The translations under genes were made by a program, and so were the position numbers. Shown in pieces: positions 1-9,412 of a DNA stretch of 64,000 nucleotides. Below the pieces are notes generated by a model. The model was not told the origin of the DNA and searched no databases. It saw nothing but the letters and a program-made list of their open reading frames with translations. Positions within the stretch are counted from its first letter, which is position 1, and the number at the start of each line of letters is the position of its first letter. Source of the DNA: Boseongicola sp. (GTDB lineage Bacteria; Pseudomonadota; Alphaproteobacteria; Rhodobacterales; Rhodobacteraceae); NCBI GenBank assembly GCA_028824715.1, contig JAPPCV010000052.1, forward strand, positions 23,286 to 87,285, read 5' to 3'.

Positions 1-1
1 C

Positions 2-589
2 TTCGACCCGGAGCTCAGCGACCCTGCCCCTCCTGAGCGCCTGACCGCGATACCGGAAGGCGCCCTTGCGGAGCGGCTGCGCTGGATCGTCGCCGCCGAA
101 GCGGTCGTCGAACGCGCCCTCTTCGTCTTCGTCATCGCGTTCGGCCTGTGCCTCGCCGCACTGATGTTCGCCCAGGTCGTCCTCCGGTACGTCTTCGCCT
201 CGCCGTTCGTCGGCATCGAGGAACTCGCGCTGCTGTTCGGCGCCTGGTTCTACTTTCTCGGCATGGCCTACGTCACCCGCAACGGCGAACACATCCACGG
301 CGGGATCCTGACGTTGGTTGTGAAGAACCGGAATGCCGTGCGCGGCGTCCGCTTGCTGATGACCATCCTCGGCATCGTCGCCTGCGTCGTGTTCGGATTC
401 TATGCCGTCAGCTACGCGCTGTTCGAGATCCAGACCGGGCGCCTGAGCTCCTACATGCGATGGCCGAAGGGATGGTGGTCGGCCTCTCTCATCTTCGGGT
501 TCTCAGGCACCGCAGTCTACATGGCGCTCCAGGCCGTCAACCAGCTTGCCGACCTGATTGCCTGCATTCGGGCGGGGAAGGAGAGCTAG
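2..589 (+). CDS. TRAP transporter small permease (DctQ-like), 5' end outside window
   Basis: Frame is open to the left edge (FDPELSDPAPPERL...RWIVAAEAVVERALFVFVIAFGLCLAALMFAQVVLRYVF); four-TM DctQ pattern; directly followed by DctM. Confidence 0.88.
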   Translation, partial: FDPELSDPAPPERLTAIPEGALAERLRWIVAAEAVVERALFVFVIAFGLCLAALMFAQVVLRYVFASPFVGIEELALLFGAWFYFLGMAYVTRNGEHIHGGILTLVVKNRNAVRGVRLLMTILGIVACVVFGFYAVSYALFEIQTGRLSSYMRWPKGWWSASLIFGFSGTAVYMALQAVNQLADLIACIRAGKES

Positions 590-592
590 GCC

Positions 593-1897
593 GTGCTGAC
601 TTTCGTCGCTTCGCTCGGTCTCGTCGTCGGGCTGCTGCTGGCCGAAATGCCGATTGCCTTCGCCTTCGGCATCGGCGCGTTGGTCTTCGCGACCGCGTCC
701 GGATCGGACGTCTCGTTCCTCATTCCCTACGCCTACCAGACCACCTCGAGTTTCGCCCTTCTCGCGCTGCCCCTGTTCGTCATGGCCGGCACCCTGATGG
801 CGGAAGGCGGGATCTCGGATCGCCTCCTCAGCTTCGTGAACGCCTTCGTCGGGCGCCTCAAGGGAGGCTTGGGCGCCGTCACCGTCGTGACCTGCGCGCT
901 CTTCGGGGCGATATCCGGCTCGTCGTCCGCCGCGATCGCGGCAATCGGGCAGATCATGATTCCGCGCATGGTCCGGGAAGGCTATCCGCCGGGCCATGCG
1001 ACGGCGCTCGTCGCCTGCTCCTCCGTCCTTGCGCTGATGATCCCGCCGTCCATCCCGATGATCGTGTTCGCGGTGACGGGCGGACTGTCGGTGGGCGCGG
1101 CATTCCTTTCCACCGTGATTCCCGGTGCCATCCTGACATGCGTCTACGTCTGCCTGAACTTCCTCTTTCTCAGGAACGTCGACACGATCACGGTCGAGGA
1201 GAGGATCCCCTTCCGGGCCGCGGCAAGAAACGTCGTCAGGACGGGCGCCGAGGCGTTCTGGGCGCTCCTCATGCCGGTCATCATCCTCGGAACCATCTAC
1301 TCCGGCATCGCGACGCCCACGGAAGCGGCGGCCATCGCGCTGGTCTACGCGATTCCGGTCGGGTTCCTGTTCTACCGCGGCCTGACGCTCAGGAACTTCC
1401 CGGCGACCATCGCCCGCGCCGCGATCACGACCGGCTCGATAATCGCCGTGCTGTTCTTCCTGTTCGTGATGAGCCGGGCCATGATACTTCAGCAGATTCC
1501 CAAGGAGGTCGCCGAGGCGCTCGTTGCGCTCACCGAGAACCGGATCCTCGTGCTCCTGATCATCAACGTCATTCTCCTCCTGATCGGCATGATCGTCGAC
1601 GACGTGTCAGGCAGCGTGCTCGCGGCGATAATCCTGCTTCCGGTCGCGAAGGAAGTCGGGGTCCATCCCATCCACTTTGCGGCGATCGTCGGCACGAACC
1701 TGGGTCTCGGCAACGTGTCGCCGCCATGCGCGCCGATGCTCTACATGGCGGCAGGTGTGAGCAAGCTCACGCTCGACAGGTATTTCGTGCCCACCATGAA
1801 GCTGCTCGCACTGGGCCACCTGCCCATGGTGCTCGTCGTGACCTTCGTGCCGGAACTTTCGCTGGCGCTGCCGAGACTGGTTCTGGGGATCGAGTGA
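593..1897 (+). CDS. TRAP transporter large permease (DctM-like)
   Basis: 434 aa, GTG start; DctM-like motifs (SGSSSAAIAAIGQIMIPRM, ALMIPPSIPMIVFA, GNVSPPCAPMLYMA). Confidence 0.93.
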   Translation: MLTFVASLGLVVGLLLAEMPIAFAFGIGALVFATASGSDVSFLIPYAYQTTSSFALLALPLFVMAGTLMAEGGISDRLLSFVNAFVGRLKGGLGAVTVVTCALFGAISGSSSAAIAAIGQIMIPRMVREGYPPGHATALVACSSVLALMIPPSIPMIVFAVTGGLSVGAAFLSTVIPGAILTCVYVCLNFLFLRNVDTITVEERIPFRAAARNVVRTGAEAFWALLMPVIILGTIYSGIATPTEAAAIALVYAIPVGFLFYRGLTLRNFPATIARAAITTGSIIAVLFFLFVMSRAMILQQIPKEVAEALVALTENRILVLLIINVILLLIGMIVDDVSGSVLAAIILLPVAKEVGVHPIHFAAIVGTNLGLGNVSPPCAPMLYMAAGVSKLTLDRYFVPTMKLLALGHLPMVLVVTFVPELSLALPRLVLGIE

Positions 1898-1972
1898 CGT
1901 GCCCCGGCGCACCCGGCACCACTACGGTCTCCCGACGTGAGGCCGGACCATGGCAGGAACGCCTGCTCGGCG

Positions 1973-2644
1973 ATGTCGCGCCAGGTTCTACTCCTGATCG
2001 CGGAGGACCTCCGCCGACTCGTCGAGCGCGGGCGTCGGCCGGACTTTCTGGCCGTGCTGGAGCGCATCGAGAACGCCGTCGAGATCGCCGAGCGGGCATG
2101 GAGCGGGTCCTGGCTCGGCTACCATGCCAACGTCTACTACCGTGGCCTTCGCACGCCGCCCGAAGGCGTTCGCTTCGACCCGGAACTCGGTCTCACCCAC
2201 ACGTTCGCGGGGCAGGCAATCAGCGTCTGGCAGGAACATGATCCCGAGAGCGTGGTCGCGGGGATCCTCGAGCATGCCGGGAACGTCGACATCGGACCGG
2301 CTCGGAATCTCGTTCGCGACGCCCGCCGGGAACTCGATGCGGCGAGGTCGCGGGCCGTGGCCGTCATCGGGTCCCGGACACCGCCCGATGCCGTCCTGGC
2401 GCAATTCGCAAGCGACATCGCCGGCCTCCGCATCCCGACCAGGGCCGAGATTGTCGAGGCGTTCATGCCCGAGGAGGACATCACCACGCGCGACGCCGTT
2501 GCCGCGACTTCCGGCATCTGCACGCCGCCCCACAAGGACCTGCTCGCGGACGTCACAGCAGCCAGGACGTCGCTTGCCGTTCTCGAGGAGTTCGTCGCGC
2601 ACCTGCAGAAGGCAGGCGCGCGCTTCGACCATCTGAACCGATGA
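1973..2644 (+). CDS. Hypothetical protein
   Basis: ORF with protein-like composition (LLLIAEDLRRLVERGRRPDFLAVLERIENAVEIAERAWSGSWLGYHANVYYRGL...); start codon chosen by inspection. Confidence 0.55.
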   Translation: MSRQVLLLIAEDLRRLVERGRRPDFLAVLERIENAVEIAERAWSGSWLGYHANVYYRGLRTPPEGVRFDPELGLTHTFAGQAISVWQEHDPESVVAGILEHAGNVDIGPARNLVRDARRELDAARSRAVAVIGSRTPPDAVLAQFASDIAGLRIPTRAEIVEAFMPEEDITTRDAVAATSGICTPPHKDLLADVTAARTSLAVLEEFVAHLQKAGARFDHLNR

Positions 2645-3268
2645 CTGCTTCGCAGCCGGAGCGGACCCTGCCCGTGCCTGCGGGCGGGCCGCCGGCGCAG
2701 CGGACGACGACACTTCACGGGAAACCATGACGACACCGCCGCTGCTGCCGACGGTCTGGGCGTTGAAGCAGCCTGAAGCCCGCACCGCGACGCACGCGAC
2801 ATGGGCGCCCTGCCGCTTGCCCGTGGGCACACCTGCGCGCATGATGTCCCCGGTCGGGCAGGCCCTGACGGACTTCGGCGCCGCAAGGTAGCCGACGGGA
2901 AACCCGGATCGGTCCACCCGCGTGCGCGAATGCGATCCACGGCCCACGGCCTCGATCCCAAGCACGGGCTTGTCCCGGCCCGAAAGCGCAAGCGTCTTGC
3001 AGAAGCAGGCTGCGTCAAGGGCGTGCGACTTGGAGATCCCCGCCCGCGCTCGGTGAAGCGTTCGGCGACTCCATTAGACGCGTTCAGGGCAGATTCCTTC
3101 ATGCAGATCGGGAATATGCGATACTGAAGACCGGCCCGGTTTGCCAGTGACCCTTGCTGGAAGAGCGCCACGGCACCTGCCGATGCGGCAAGTGCCATCT
3201 CACGGTCAGCATTGGGGAACAGGTCGAGGACCACATATGCAAGTTCATTGCTGCCATAGTCGATTCTG

Positions 3269-3916
3269 ATGGATGATGGCGTCATGGTTGGAATTGCAGG
3301 AACCATCCTGACTGTCGGTCACTCGAACCATGACCTGGAGTTCTTCGTCGGGCTCCTTGACGCGCACTGCGTAACCGCCCTCGCCGATGTGCGCTCGTTG
3401 CCATATAGCCGCTTCAATTCGCAGTTCAATCGTGAGCAGCTTGCTGAATCGCTCAAGGGCTCTGGAATCAAGTATGTCTATCTTGGACGGGAGCTGGGCG
3501 GACGTTCTGACGATCGTTCAAACTACGAACGTGGCCGCATTCGCTACGACAGGCTTGCGAACACTACGCGATTTCGCGATGGTCTGGAAAGAATTCTGCG
3601 TGGCGCGGAAGACTGCCGCATCGCCTTGATGTGCGCGGAGCAGGAGCCGCTCGACTGTCATCGAATGCTTCTCGTCGGGCACGAGCTCGACAGGCTCGGA
3701 GTCGATGTCGCCCACATATTGCCCGACAAGTCTTCGGAATCGCATGCGGACGCAATGGATCGCCTGCTCGCGAAGTTCGGTCTTGACGAATACGATCTGA
3801 TCAATCGGGATGAGCCGCGCGAGGCGCGTGTCAGGAAGGCCATTGAACTTCAGGCCAAATTCGTCGGCCATGCCGTCGAACATGAGCGTGAACTGGCTGA
3901 GAAAGAGGCTCCATGA
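3269..3916 (+). CDS. DUF488 family protein (first of a tandem pair)
   Basis: TVGHSNHDLEFFVGLL N-terminus, DVRSLPYSRFNSQFN, and CAEQEPLDCHR motif; start may be 3284. Confidence 0.85.
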   Translation: MDDGVMVGIAGTILTVGHSNHDLEFFVGLLDAHCVTALADVRSLPYSRFNSQFNREQLAESLKGSGIKYVYLGRELGGRSDDRSNYERGRIRYDRLANTTRFRDGLERILRGAEDCRIALMCAEQEPLDCHRMLLVGHELDRLGVDVAHILPDKSSESHADAMDRLLAKFGLDEYDLINRDEPREARVRKAIELQAKFVGHAVEHERELAEKEAP

Positions 3917-4395
3917 AGGTATTGACCATAGGCTTTGCCAGGAAGTCGGCGCAGCAATTCTTCGAGCTTCTGCGCGAATCGGGTACCAAGCGCATTTTGG
4001 ACGTGAGGCTCCACAACGCGTCGCAGCCTGACGGATTCGCGAAGAGGGTCGATCTCGCTTGGTTCGCGCGCGAGCTTTGCGGCATCGACTACGTGCATGT
4101 GCCGAGTTTGGCGCCCACGAAGGAATTGTTGAGCGGAAATCGACAGGGCCGCATCAGTTGGGATACCTACGAAACCCGGTTCAATGCACTCATGAAGGAG
4201 CGGAGGATCGAGTCAACGCTGTCAAGGGAGGACGAGAGGGACGGCTGTCTGCTTTGCAGTGAAGACCAGCCGCACCATTGTCATCGTCGGCTCGTCGCAA
4301 AATTGCTGGACAGGCATTGGGGCAAGCGTGCCTTGGCATGCAGTTCGGCGGCCATGAAGGCTTCTCGAGCGCTCTCCGGACAATCTTCCTGCTGA
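3913..4395 (+). CDS. DUF488 family protein (second copy; C-terminus possibly altered)
   Basis: ATGA overlap with the preceding gene; MKVLTIGFARKSAQQFFELL, ILDVRLHNASQPDGFAKR, CSEDQPHHCHR motif. Confidence 0.8.
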   Translation: MKVLTIGFARKSAQQFFELLRESGTKRILDVRLHNASQPDGFAKRVDLAWFARELCGIDYVHVPSLAPTKELLSGNRQGRISWDTYETRFNALMKERRIESTLSREDERDGCLLCSEDQPHHCHRRLVAKLLDRHWGKRALACSSAAMKASRALSGQSSC

Positions 4396-4589
4396 TGGTC
4401 GACGAAATCGCCGTCCTCGAACCGGCCGATGATCGAACGGACCGCGAGGCGAGCACCCGCAATTGCTGGCATGCCGCCCAGCATGTCCGGATCAGGGGCG
4501 ATGTGGTGATCGAGCGCATCCGCGCATGTTCCGCCGTGGATCAGCCTGTGAGCAGCAGGACGCTTCGAGTCAACCGCGGCGCCAGGCAT
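4281..4589 (-). pseudogene. DUF433-family antitoxin-like remnant
   Basis: HHIAPDPDMLGGMPAIAGARLAVRSIIGRFEDGD resembles the DUF433 core (GGkPvIkGTRipV..Il); no DUF5615-like toxin seen beside it; 3' end is antisense to the second DUF488 gene. Confidence 0.5.
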
Positions 4590-4791
4590 CCTCGATCCCT
4601 TTCGCCATGGTCAGCCAGGCGCCCCATCAACTGAACGGCAATGGAAATGAATTGTGCAATTCCGTTTGCGTGACTTCGCACGGGCTGCACCCCTGGCCTT
4701 CAGGACTTCTTGCCGCATGGACGATCATCCGTTACATTGTGCTTGCGAGGCAGGCTCCACATGCGGGTGACCGCTGAATGTTGCTGCCCAG

Positions 4792-5187
4792 ATGAATTGT
4801 TGCGCTGGCATTGCCACGACTGCTTTTGCCCTGACCGCTGGTGCGTCGGACGTCGGTGCACAGAGCGTGGAAACATTTGCCCCGGCATCTTTGGAGGAGT
4901 TGGTCAAAGAGGGCGCAAGCGTTTACAAAAGCGAGTGCGCCGAGTGTCACGGGCTGAACGGAGAAGGCCAGTGGCAGGACCATGATGCCGCACCACGGCT
5001 TGCCGGGAAACTTGCGCCTCTGTCGGTGGAGAGAATTGCAGTCCTGATCACCCGGGGCGGTTCGTATATGCCGCGATTTGACAGCCTGTCACATCGGGAA
5101 ATAGCCGCTGTCGCCACCTTTGTCCGGAATTCGTTCGGAAACAATCACGGCATCGCAACCGAAGAGGAAGTTGCCGGGTATCGTTGA
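4792..5187 (+). CDS. c-type cytochrome, monoheme
   Basis: Signal-peptide-like N-terminus, one CAECH heme motif, MPRF axial-Met region. Confidence 0.85.
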   Translation: MNCCAGIATTAFALTAGASDVGAQSVETFAPASLEELVKEGASVYKSECAECHGLNGEGQWQDHDAAPRLAGKLAPLSVERIAVLITRGGSYMPRFDSLSHREIAAVATFVRNSFGNNHGIATEEEVAGYR

Positions 5188-5377
5188 GAGCAGCGGGTCC
5201 TGCAGGCCTTGCCGTCGCGGGCGTGGCCCCTTCGGCGCTCTGCAACCGGGATCGTTCACGCAGAAAGGAACGACTCGCCAGGGACCGTACAAGTAGAGCC
5301 GTCGCAACGGCCGCGGCCTGTCCGGATTCGGGTGATCCAATCCAGGATCCGGCCCGCGGCAATATGCAGGAGACGCA

Positions 5378-6379
5378 ATGACCCATTCGAAATGGGTAAC
5401 ACTCAAGCAACTCCGTTACTTCACGCGAATCGTGGAGTTTGGGAGCATATCTCGTGCATCGCAGGACTTGAACATTGCCCAGACCGCGCTTGGCCTGCAG
5501 GTGCGTGCACTGGAGGAAAGCCTTGGTGCGAGATTGTTGCTGCGTCATCCAAAGGGTGTCCGCGCAACCGAGAAAGGCCAATTCGTCTATGACCGTTCGA
5601 TCGCGATCCTGAGAGACGTGGATGACATGAATGAACAACTGCAGAACTGGTCAGACGAGAAACCCCGGGACATTTGGCTCGGGCTCGACGCGAGCCTGAT
5701 TGGCGCGATCGGCACACAGGTCTTGGTGAAGCAGGACAGTTGCATTCCCGGGTTTCATCTTCACCTTCTGGAGGGACCACGAGACGAACTGATCGAGGAC
5801 GTCCAGAACGGCTCCTTGGATTGGGCGATTGTGCACGAAGCGAAGAATGTCATGGCTTGCCGAACCACCCCGGTGCTGCGCCAGTCCGTGCAACTGATTT
5901 GCCGTCCGGGCACCGCATTGCCGCACGGTCCGGTTTCCCTGCGCGAAGTCCTGGCCTGCGACCTTGTGCTCGATAGCGGCAGGCAGGCGATTTCGGGTGT
6001 CCTCGCGACTGCAGCCAAGACGTTGGGCTTGATGCCCGAGGCCAGGTACGAGGTCGATTCCTTCAGTACGATCAAGCAAATGATCCTTACTGAAGGAGTA
6101 TGCGGGGTCTTCAGCCAAATGATTGTTCGAGACGAGATCGAACGCGGCGAACTTGAAGCGCACCAGATCGGCGAGCCGCCGCTTGAAATCACTGCCTACT
6201 TTGTGTGCCGGTTGCAGGCGTCACCGCGTGAGCAAGAGCTGCCGGTCCTGCAATTCATCGACCAGTTGCTCGACGAATTCGTCGCCGAAAGCTCGGGGAA
6301 CGAGGTTCGGCTGGGCCATCTGGCCTCCGTGGTCCATCCGAAATCAGCGCAAGCACTTTCCGCCTTGGTGCCCGATTGA
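5378..6379 (+). CDS. LysR-family transcriptional regulator
   Basis: N-terminal HTH (LKQLRYFTRIVEFGSISRASQDLNIAQTALGLQVRALEESLGARLLLR) plus substrate-binding domain. Confidence 0.93.
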   Translation: MTHSKWVTLKQLRYFTRIVEFGSISRASQDLNIAQTALGLQVRALEESLGARLLLRHPKGVRATEKGQFVYDRSIAILRDVDDMNEQLQNWSDEKPRDIWLGLDASLIGAIGTQVLVKQDSCIPGFHLHLLEGPRDELIEDVQNGSLDWAIVHEAKNVMACRTTPVLRQSVQLICRPGTALPHGPVSLREVLACDLVLDSGRQAISGVLATAAKTLGLMPEARYEVDSFSTIKQMILTEGVCGVFSQMIVRDEIERGELEAHQIGEPPLEITAYFVCRLQASPREQELPVLQFIDQLLDEFVAESSGNEVRLGHLASVVHPKSAQALSALVPD

Positions 6380-6576
6380 CCCGCCTCCTTGTCAAAATTT
6401 TGCCTATCCGCGCGCGCGTTTTTGACTTGGACACCAGAAGGAGGCGGTGCAATCCTTTTCGAACTCGAAGATTGTCTTCTAGAGGCGGCATTGACGAACG
6501 TTTCGGCCTAAAGCGGCTTGGCGTCGTCGACCTGCAAACCCCTGAGGCGTCGTCGCGCGTCGTTTTGGAGGAAGCG

Positions 6577-7431
6577 ATGGCGTTGTTGAGACGCGAATTT
6601 GCAATGCTGTTCGGCGTTTTGCGGCCATGCAGAAGAGCAGCCGTTCGCACGGCATCGGCCTTGCGAAACCTCTGCAAGCCTCCGGCTTCCATGGTGATCG
6701 GACTCTATCGGATCGGATTCCTGGCGTTTCTGATGGCCCTGTGGCAAGTCGCGGCCACCAGAATGGGCTCCAACGTCCTGCCAAGTCCCCTTGCAACCTG
6801 GAAGGCCGCGCAGACACTTGTCGGCGAAGGGCAGTTGATCGTCGCCGTTGGCGACAGCCTGACAGTCTACCTCAGCGGTTTCGCCATCGCTGTCATCGTA
6901 GGCGTGCCCCTCGGCGTGATAATGGGTGGATTCCGGATTCTCGGAAAGACGCTGGAGGTCTACGTCTTCGCGCTGGCCGCGACGCCGAGAGTCGCCTTCA
7001 TCCCGCTGATCATCGTGTTGCTGGGCTTGGGGGTTGAGGCCAAGACTTTCATCGTCTTTCTCGGCGCGTTGATGCCGATCCTGATCAATGCCTATGCGGG
7101 CGTTCTTGCAGCCGATGAGGAGCTGCTGGAAATGGCCAGATCCGTTGGCGCCCGACGCGGCCGGATATTCACCAGCATTGTTTTGCCAGGTGCGGTACCC
7201 TTCGTCATTGTCGGATTGCGCATCGGCGCAACGATCGGCTTGATCAACACGGTCGTGGCCGAGCTCTATACCGCGGTGCGGGGACTGGGTGGGCTGCTGG
7301 CGATCTACGGCAACACGTTCCGCATGGCAGAGTATTTCGTTGTCGTCCTGACTCTCGCGGCAGTCGGAGTGATTGTTACGGAAAGCTTGCGTTACATCGA
7401 AGCACGCGTGTCGCGCTGGCGCGTCATCTAG
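6577..7431 (+). CDS. ABC transporter permease (NitT/TauT/SsuC type)
   Basis: BPD permease EAA-like motif (ELLEMARSVGARRGRIFTSIVLPGAVPFVIVGLRIGATIGLINTVVAEL); start among several Met is uncertain. Confidence 0.88.
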   Translation: MALLRREFAMLFGVLRPCRRAAVRTASALRNLCKPPASMVIGLYRIGFLAFLMALWQVAATRMGSNVLPSPLATWKAAQTLVGEGQLIVAVGDSLTVYLSGFAIAVIVGVPLGVIMGGFRILGKTLEVYVFALAATPRVAFIPLIIVLLGLGVEAKTFIVFLGALMPILINAYAGVLAADEELLEMARSVGARRGRIFTSIVLPGAVPFVIVGLRIGATIGLINTVVAELYTAVRGLGGLLAIYGNTFRMAEYFVVVLTLAAVGVIVTESLRYIEARVSRWRVI

Positions 7432-7495
7432 CAGGCCGCCAATCCCGTGGCCGGAGGAGTCGCGCCACGCGCGGTCAATCTCGGAGGACTCAAGA

Positions 7496-8518
7496 ATGGC
7501 AAATATCATCATCAGATCACTGGCGGCCTTTGCGGCCGCGTTCATTGCACTCGGGCACTCTGCGCAAGCGGAACCCCTGCGGCTGATCGTGACCCACTTG
7601 CAGCCGCCGCTGGTGCCGAATTCGGTCATGGACCTTGCCCTGGAGCTCGGATATTTCGAGCGCGAAGGCGTCGACGTGGAGCTGGTCCGCGTCCAGCAGA
7701 CGCCCTCGGCCGTTGCAGCCATTCTTGCAGGAGAAGGCGACATGGCCAACGTCGGCGTCAGTGCCGTGCTGCAATTGCACGCCCAGGGGGACGACACGCT
7801 CAAAGCTGTCACCTCTCCCAACAAGTCGTTGCCGTTCCTGATCGCCGCGAAGGATGAAATCTCCAGTGCGTCCGATCTGCAAGGCCGCGTTTTTGGCGTT
7901 GGACGGATCGGCAGCCTTGATCATTCGCTAAGCAGCCACGTGCTCGAGGCCAATGGAATTTCAATGGCAGCGATGGAAGTGGTAACGCTTGGCCAGCCAG
8001 CCGTGCGGGCGCGGGCGCTGGTCGCTGGTCAGGTGGATGCGACGACAATGTCCATTGGCACGTGGCTCTCCATACCGGACAGGTCCGGCATAGCGATCCT
8101 CGTTCCGGCGGATGACTACTATGCGCGGGCGCCTGTCGTCAACAAGGTCAACGTGGTGACCGCCGAGGTTCTGGAAACCCGGCGCGACGATGTCATCGCC
8201 TTGGTGCGCGCGCTGACAAGGATCTCGCGCGACTTCGCCGCCGACCCCGATCTCTGGGCCGCCGCGATGGAGACGCATGCGCCGCAGATGGCGCCTGAGA
8301 CACTCCAGGAACTGGCCCAGAGCTTTGCCGGAGGGTGGAGCGTGAATGGCGGAATGGGTCGCGGCGAACTGCAGTTCACGCAGGACTGGGTGTACCGGAC
8401 AGACGACTTTCGGGATGCGGCGCCAGTCGATCTGGCTGACTGGGTTGATTTCACCGTGGCTGACGACGTGATCGCTGAGCTCGGGGTTGTTGAAGATGCG
8501 GACGCTCCGTCACGATGA
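7496..8518 (+). CDS. ABC transporter substrate-binding protein (NMT1/SsuA-like)
   Basis: Signal peptide MANIIIRSLAAFAAAFIALGHSAQA then periplasmic binding fold motifs; sits between permease and ATPase. Confidence 0.88.
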   Translation: MANIIIRSLAAFAAAFIALGHSAQAEPLRLIVTHLQPPLVPNSVMDLALELGYFEREGVDVELVRVQQTPSAVAAILAGEGDMANVGVSAVLQLHAQGDDTLKAVTSPNKSLPFLIAAKDEISSASDLQGRVFGVGRIGSLDHSLSSHVLEANGISMAAMEVVTLGQPAVRARALVAGQVDATTMSIGTWLSIPDRSGIAILVPADDYYARAPVVNKVNVVTAEVLETRRDDVIALVRALTRISRDFAADPDLWAAAMETHAPQMAPETLQELAQSFAGGWSVNGGMGRGELQFTQDWVYRTDDFRDAAPVDLADWVDFTVADDVIAELGVVEDADAPSR

Positions 8519-9384
8519 CGTCCGCCGGAGACCCGGCGGAGCGATCTGGCGATGCGGAGGTTCGGGTCGTTCTGGACCGCGTCTGCAAGAGCTTCGTCCC
8601 CGCTGGCGGAGGCGAGCGGGTCTCGGCCCTGCACGACGCCTCGCTGTCCGTCGGGAGCGGAACGTTTCTCGCCCTGCTTGGTCCGTCAGGATGCGGAAAG
8701 ACCACCCTGCTGCGACTCGTGGACGGCCTGATCCAGCCCGACAGCGGCACCGTGCGCGTGTTTGGTGCGCCTCCTCGGCCTGGTCCGGACATTGGCTTTG
8801 TGTTCCAGTCGTTTCGGCTCATTCCCTGGGCCAAGGTTTCACGAAACGTGGACTTCTCTCTGCGCGACCTCGGACTGACCGCCGCGGAACGGGAAGAGCG
8901 AACGCGCCGGGTCGTCAAGATGGTGGGGTTGACTCGCTTTGCCGACGCCTATCCGTCTGCGCTGTCCGGCGGCATGAAGCAGCGGGTGGCATTGGCGCGC
9001 GCATTGGCGCCGGAACCCAAGGTCCTGTTGATGGACGAGCCCTTTGCCAGCATCGACGCGCAGACTCGCGAATTGATGCAGATCGAACTGATGCGCATAT
9101 GGACCCGCCGCCGCCCGGCCGTGCTGTTCGTGACCCACAGCGTGGACGAAGCGATCATGCTGGCAGACGAGATCGCGTTGATGGGACCGAGGCCCGGAAA
9201 GGTGATCGAAACCCTTCCGGTCGATCTGGAACGACCGCGCTGGACATACGACGCCCGCGCGGAACCGCGCTACGTCGAGCTTCGCCAGCACCTCTCCAGC
9301 CGGATGAAGCAGTTCGTGCTGAACGATCCGGCGTCCGAATTCTTCGGTCGGGATCTCGGCCAGCCGGACGCAACGGGCCCCTGA
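8515..9384 (+). CDS. ABC transporter ATP-binding protein (NitT/TauT type)
   Basis: Walker A GPSGCGKTT, signature LSGGMKQRVALARAL, Walker B VLLMDEPFASID. Confidence 0.95.
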   Translation: MTSAGDPAERSGDAEVRVVLDRVCKSFVPAGGGERVSALHDASLSVGSGTFLALLGPSGCGKTTLLRLVDGLIQPDSGTVRVFGAPPRPGPDIGFVFQSFRLIPWAKVSRNVDFSLRDLGLTAAEREERTRRVVKMVGLTRFADAYPSALSGGMKQRVALARALAPEPKVLLMDEPFASIDAQTRELMQIELMRIWTRRRPAVLFVTHSVDEAIMLADEIALMGPRPGKVIETLPVDLERPRWTYDARAEPRYVELRQHLSSRMKQFVLNDPASEFFGRDLGQPDATGP

Positions 9385-9412
9385 GACTTGCAGTCGGCTG
9401 CGGTTAGCCGGG

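Noticed and set aside
148-2241. 697-aa plus-strand ORF spanning the TRAP genes
   Set aside because: Arg/Pro-rich out-of-frame shadow of dctQM in GC-rich DNA; the other frame has clear TM proteins.
3070-3306. Possible minus-strand coding fragment (IRIDYGSNELAYVVLDLFPNADREMALAASAGAVALFQQGSLANRAGLQYRIFPI)
   Set aside because: Protein-like stretch but no recognised family, and it runs into low-quality Arg/Pro-rich sequence; too weak to call.
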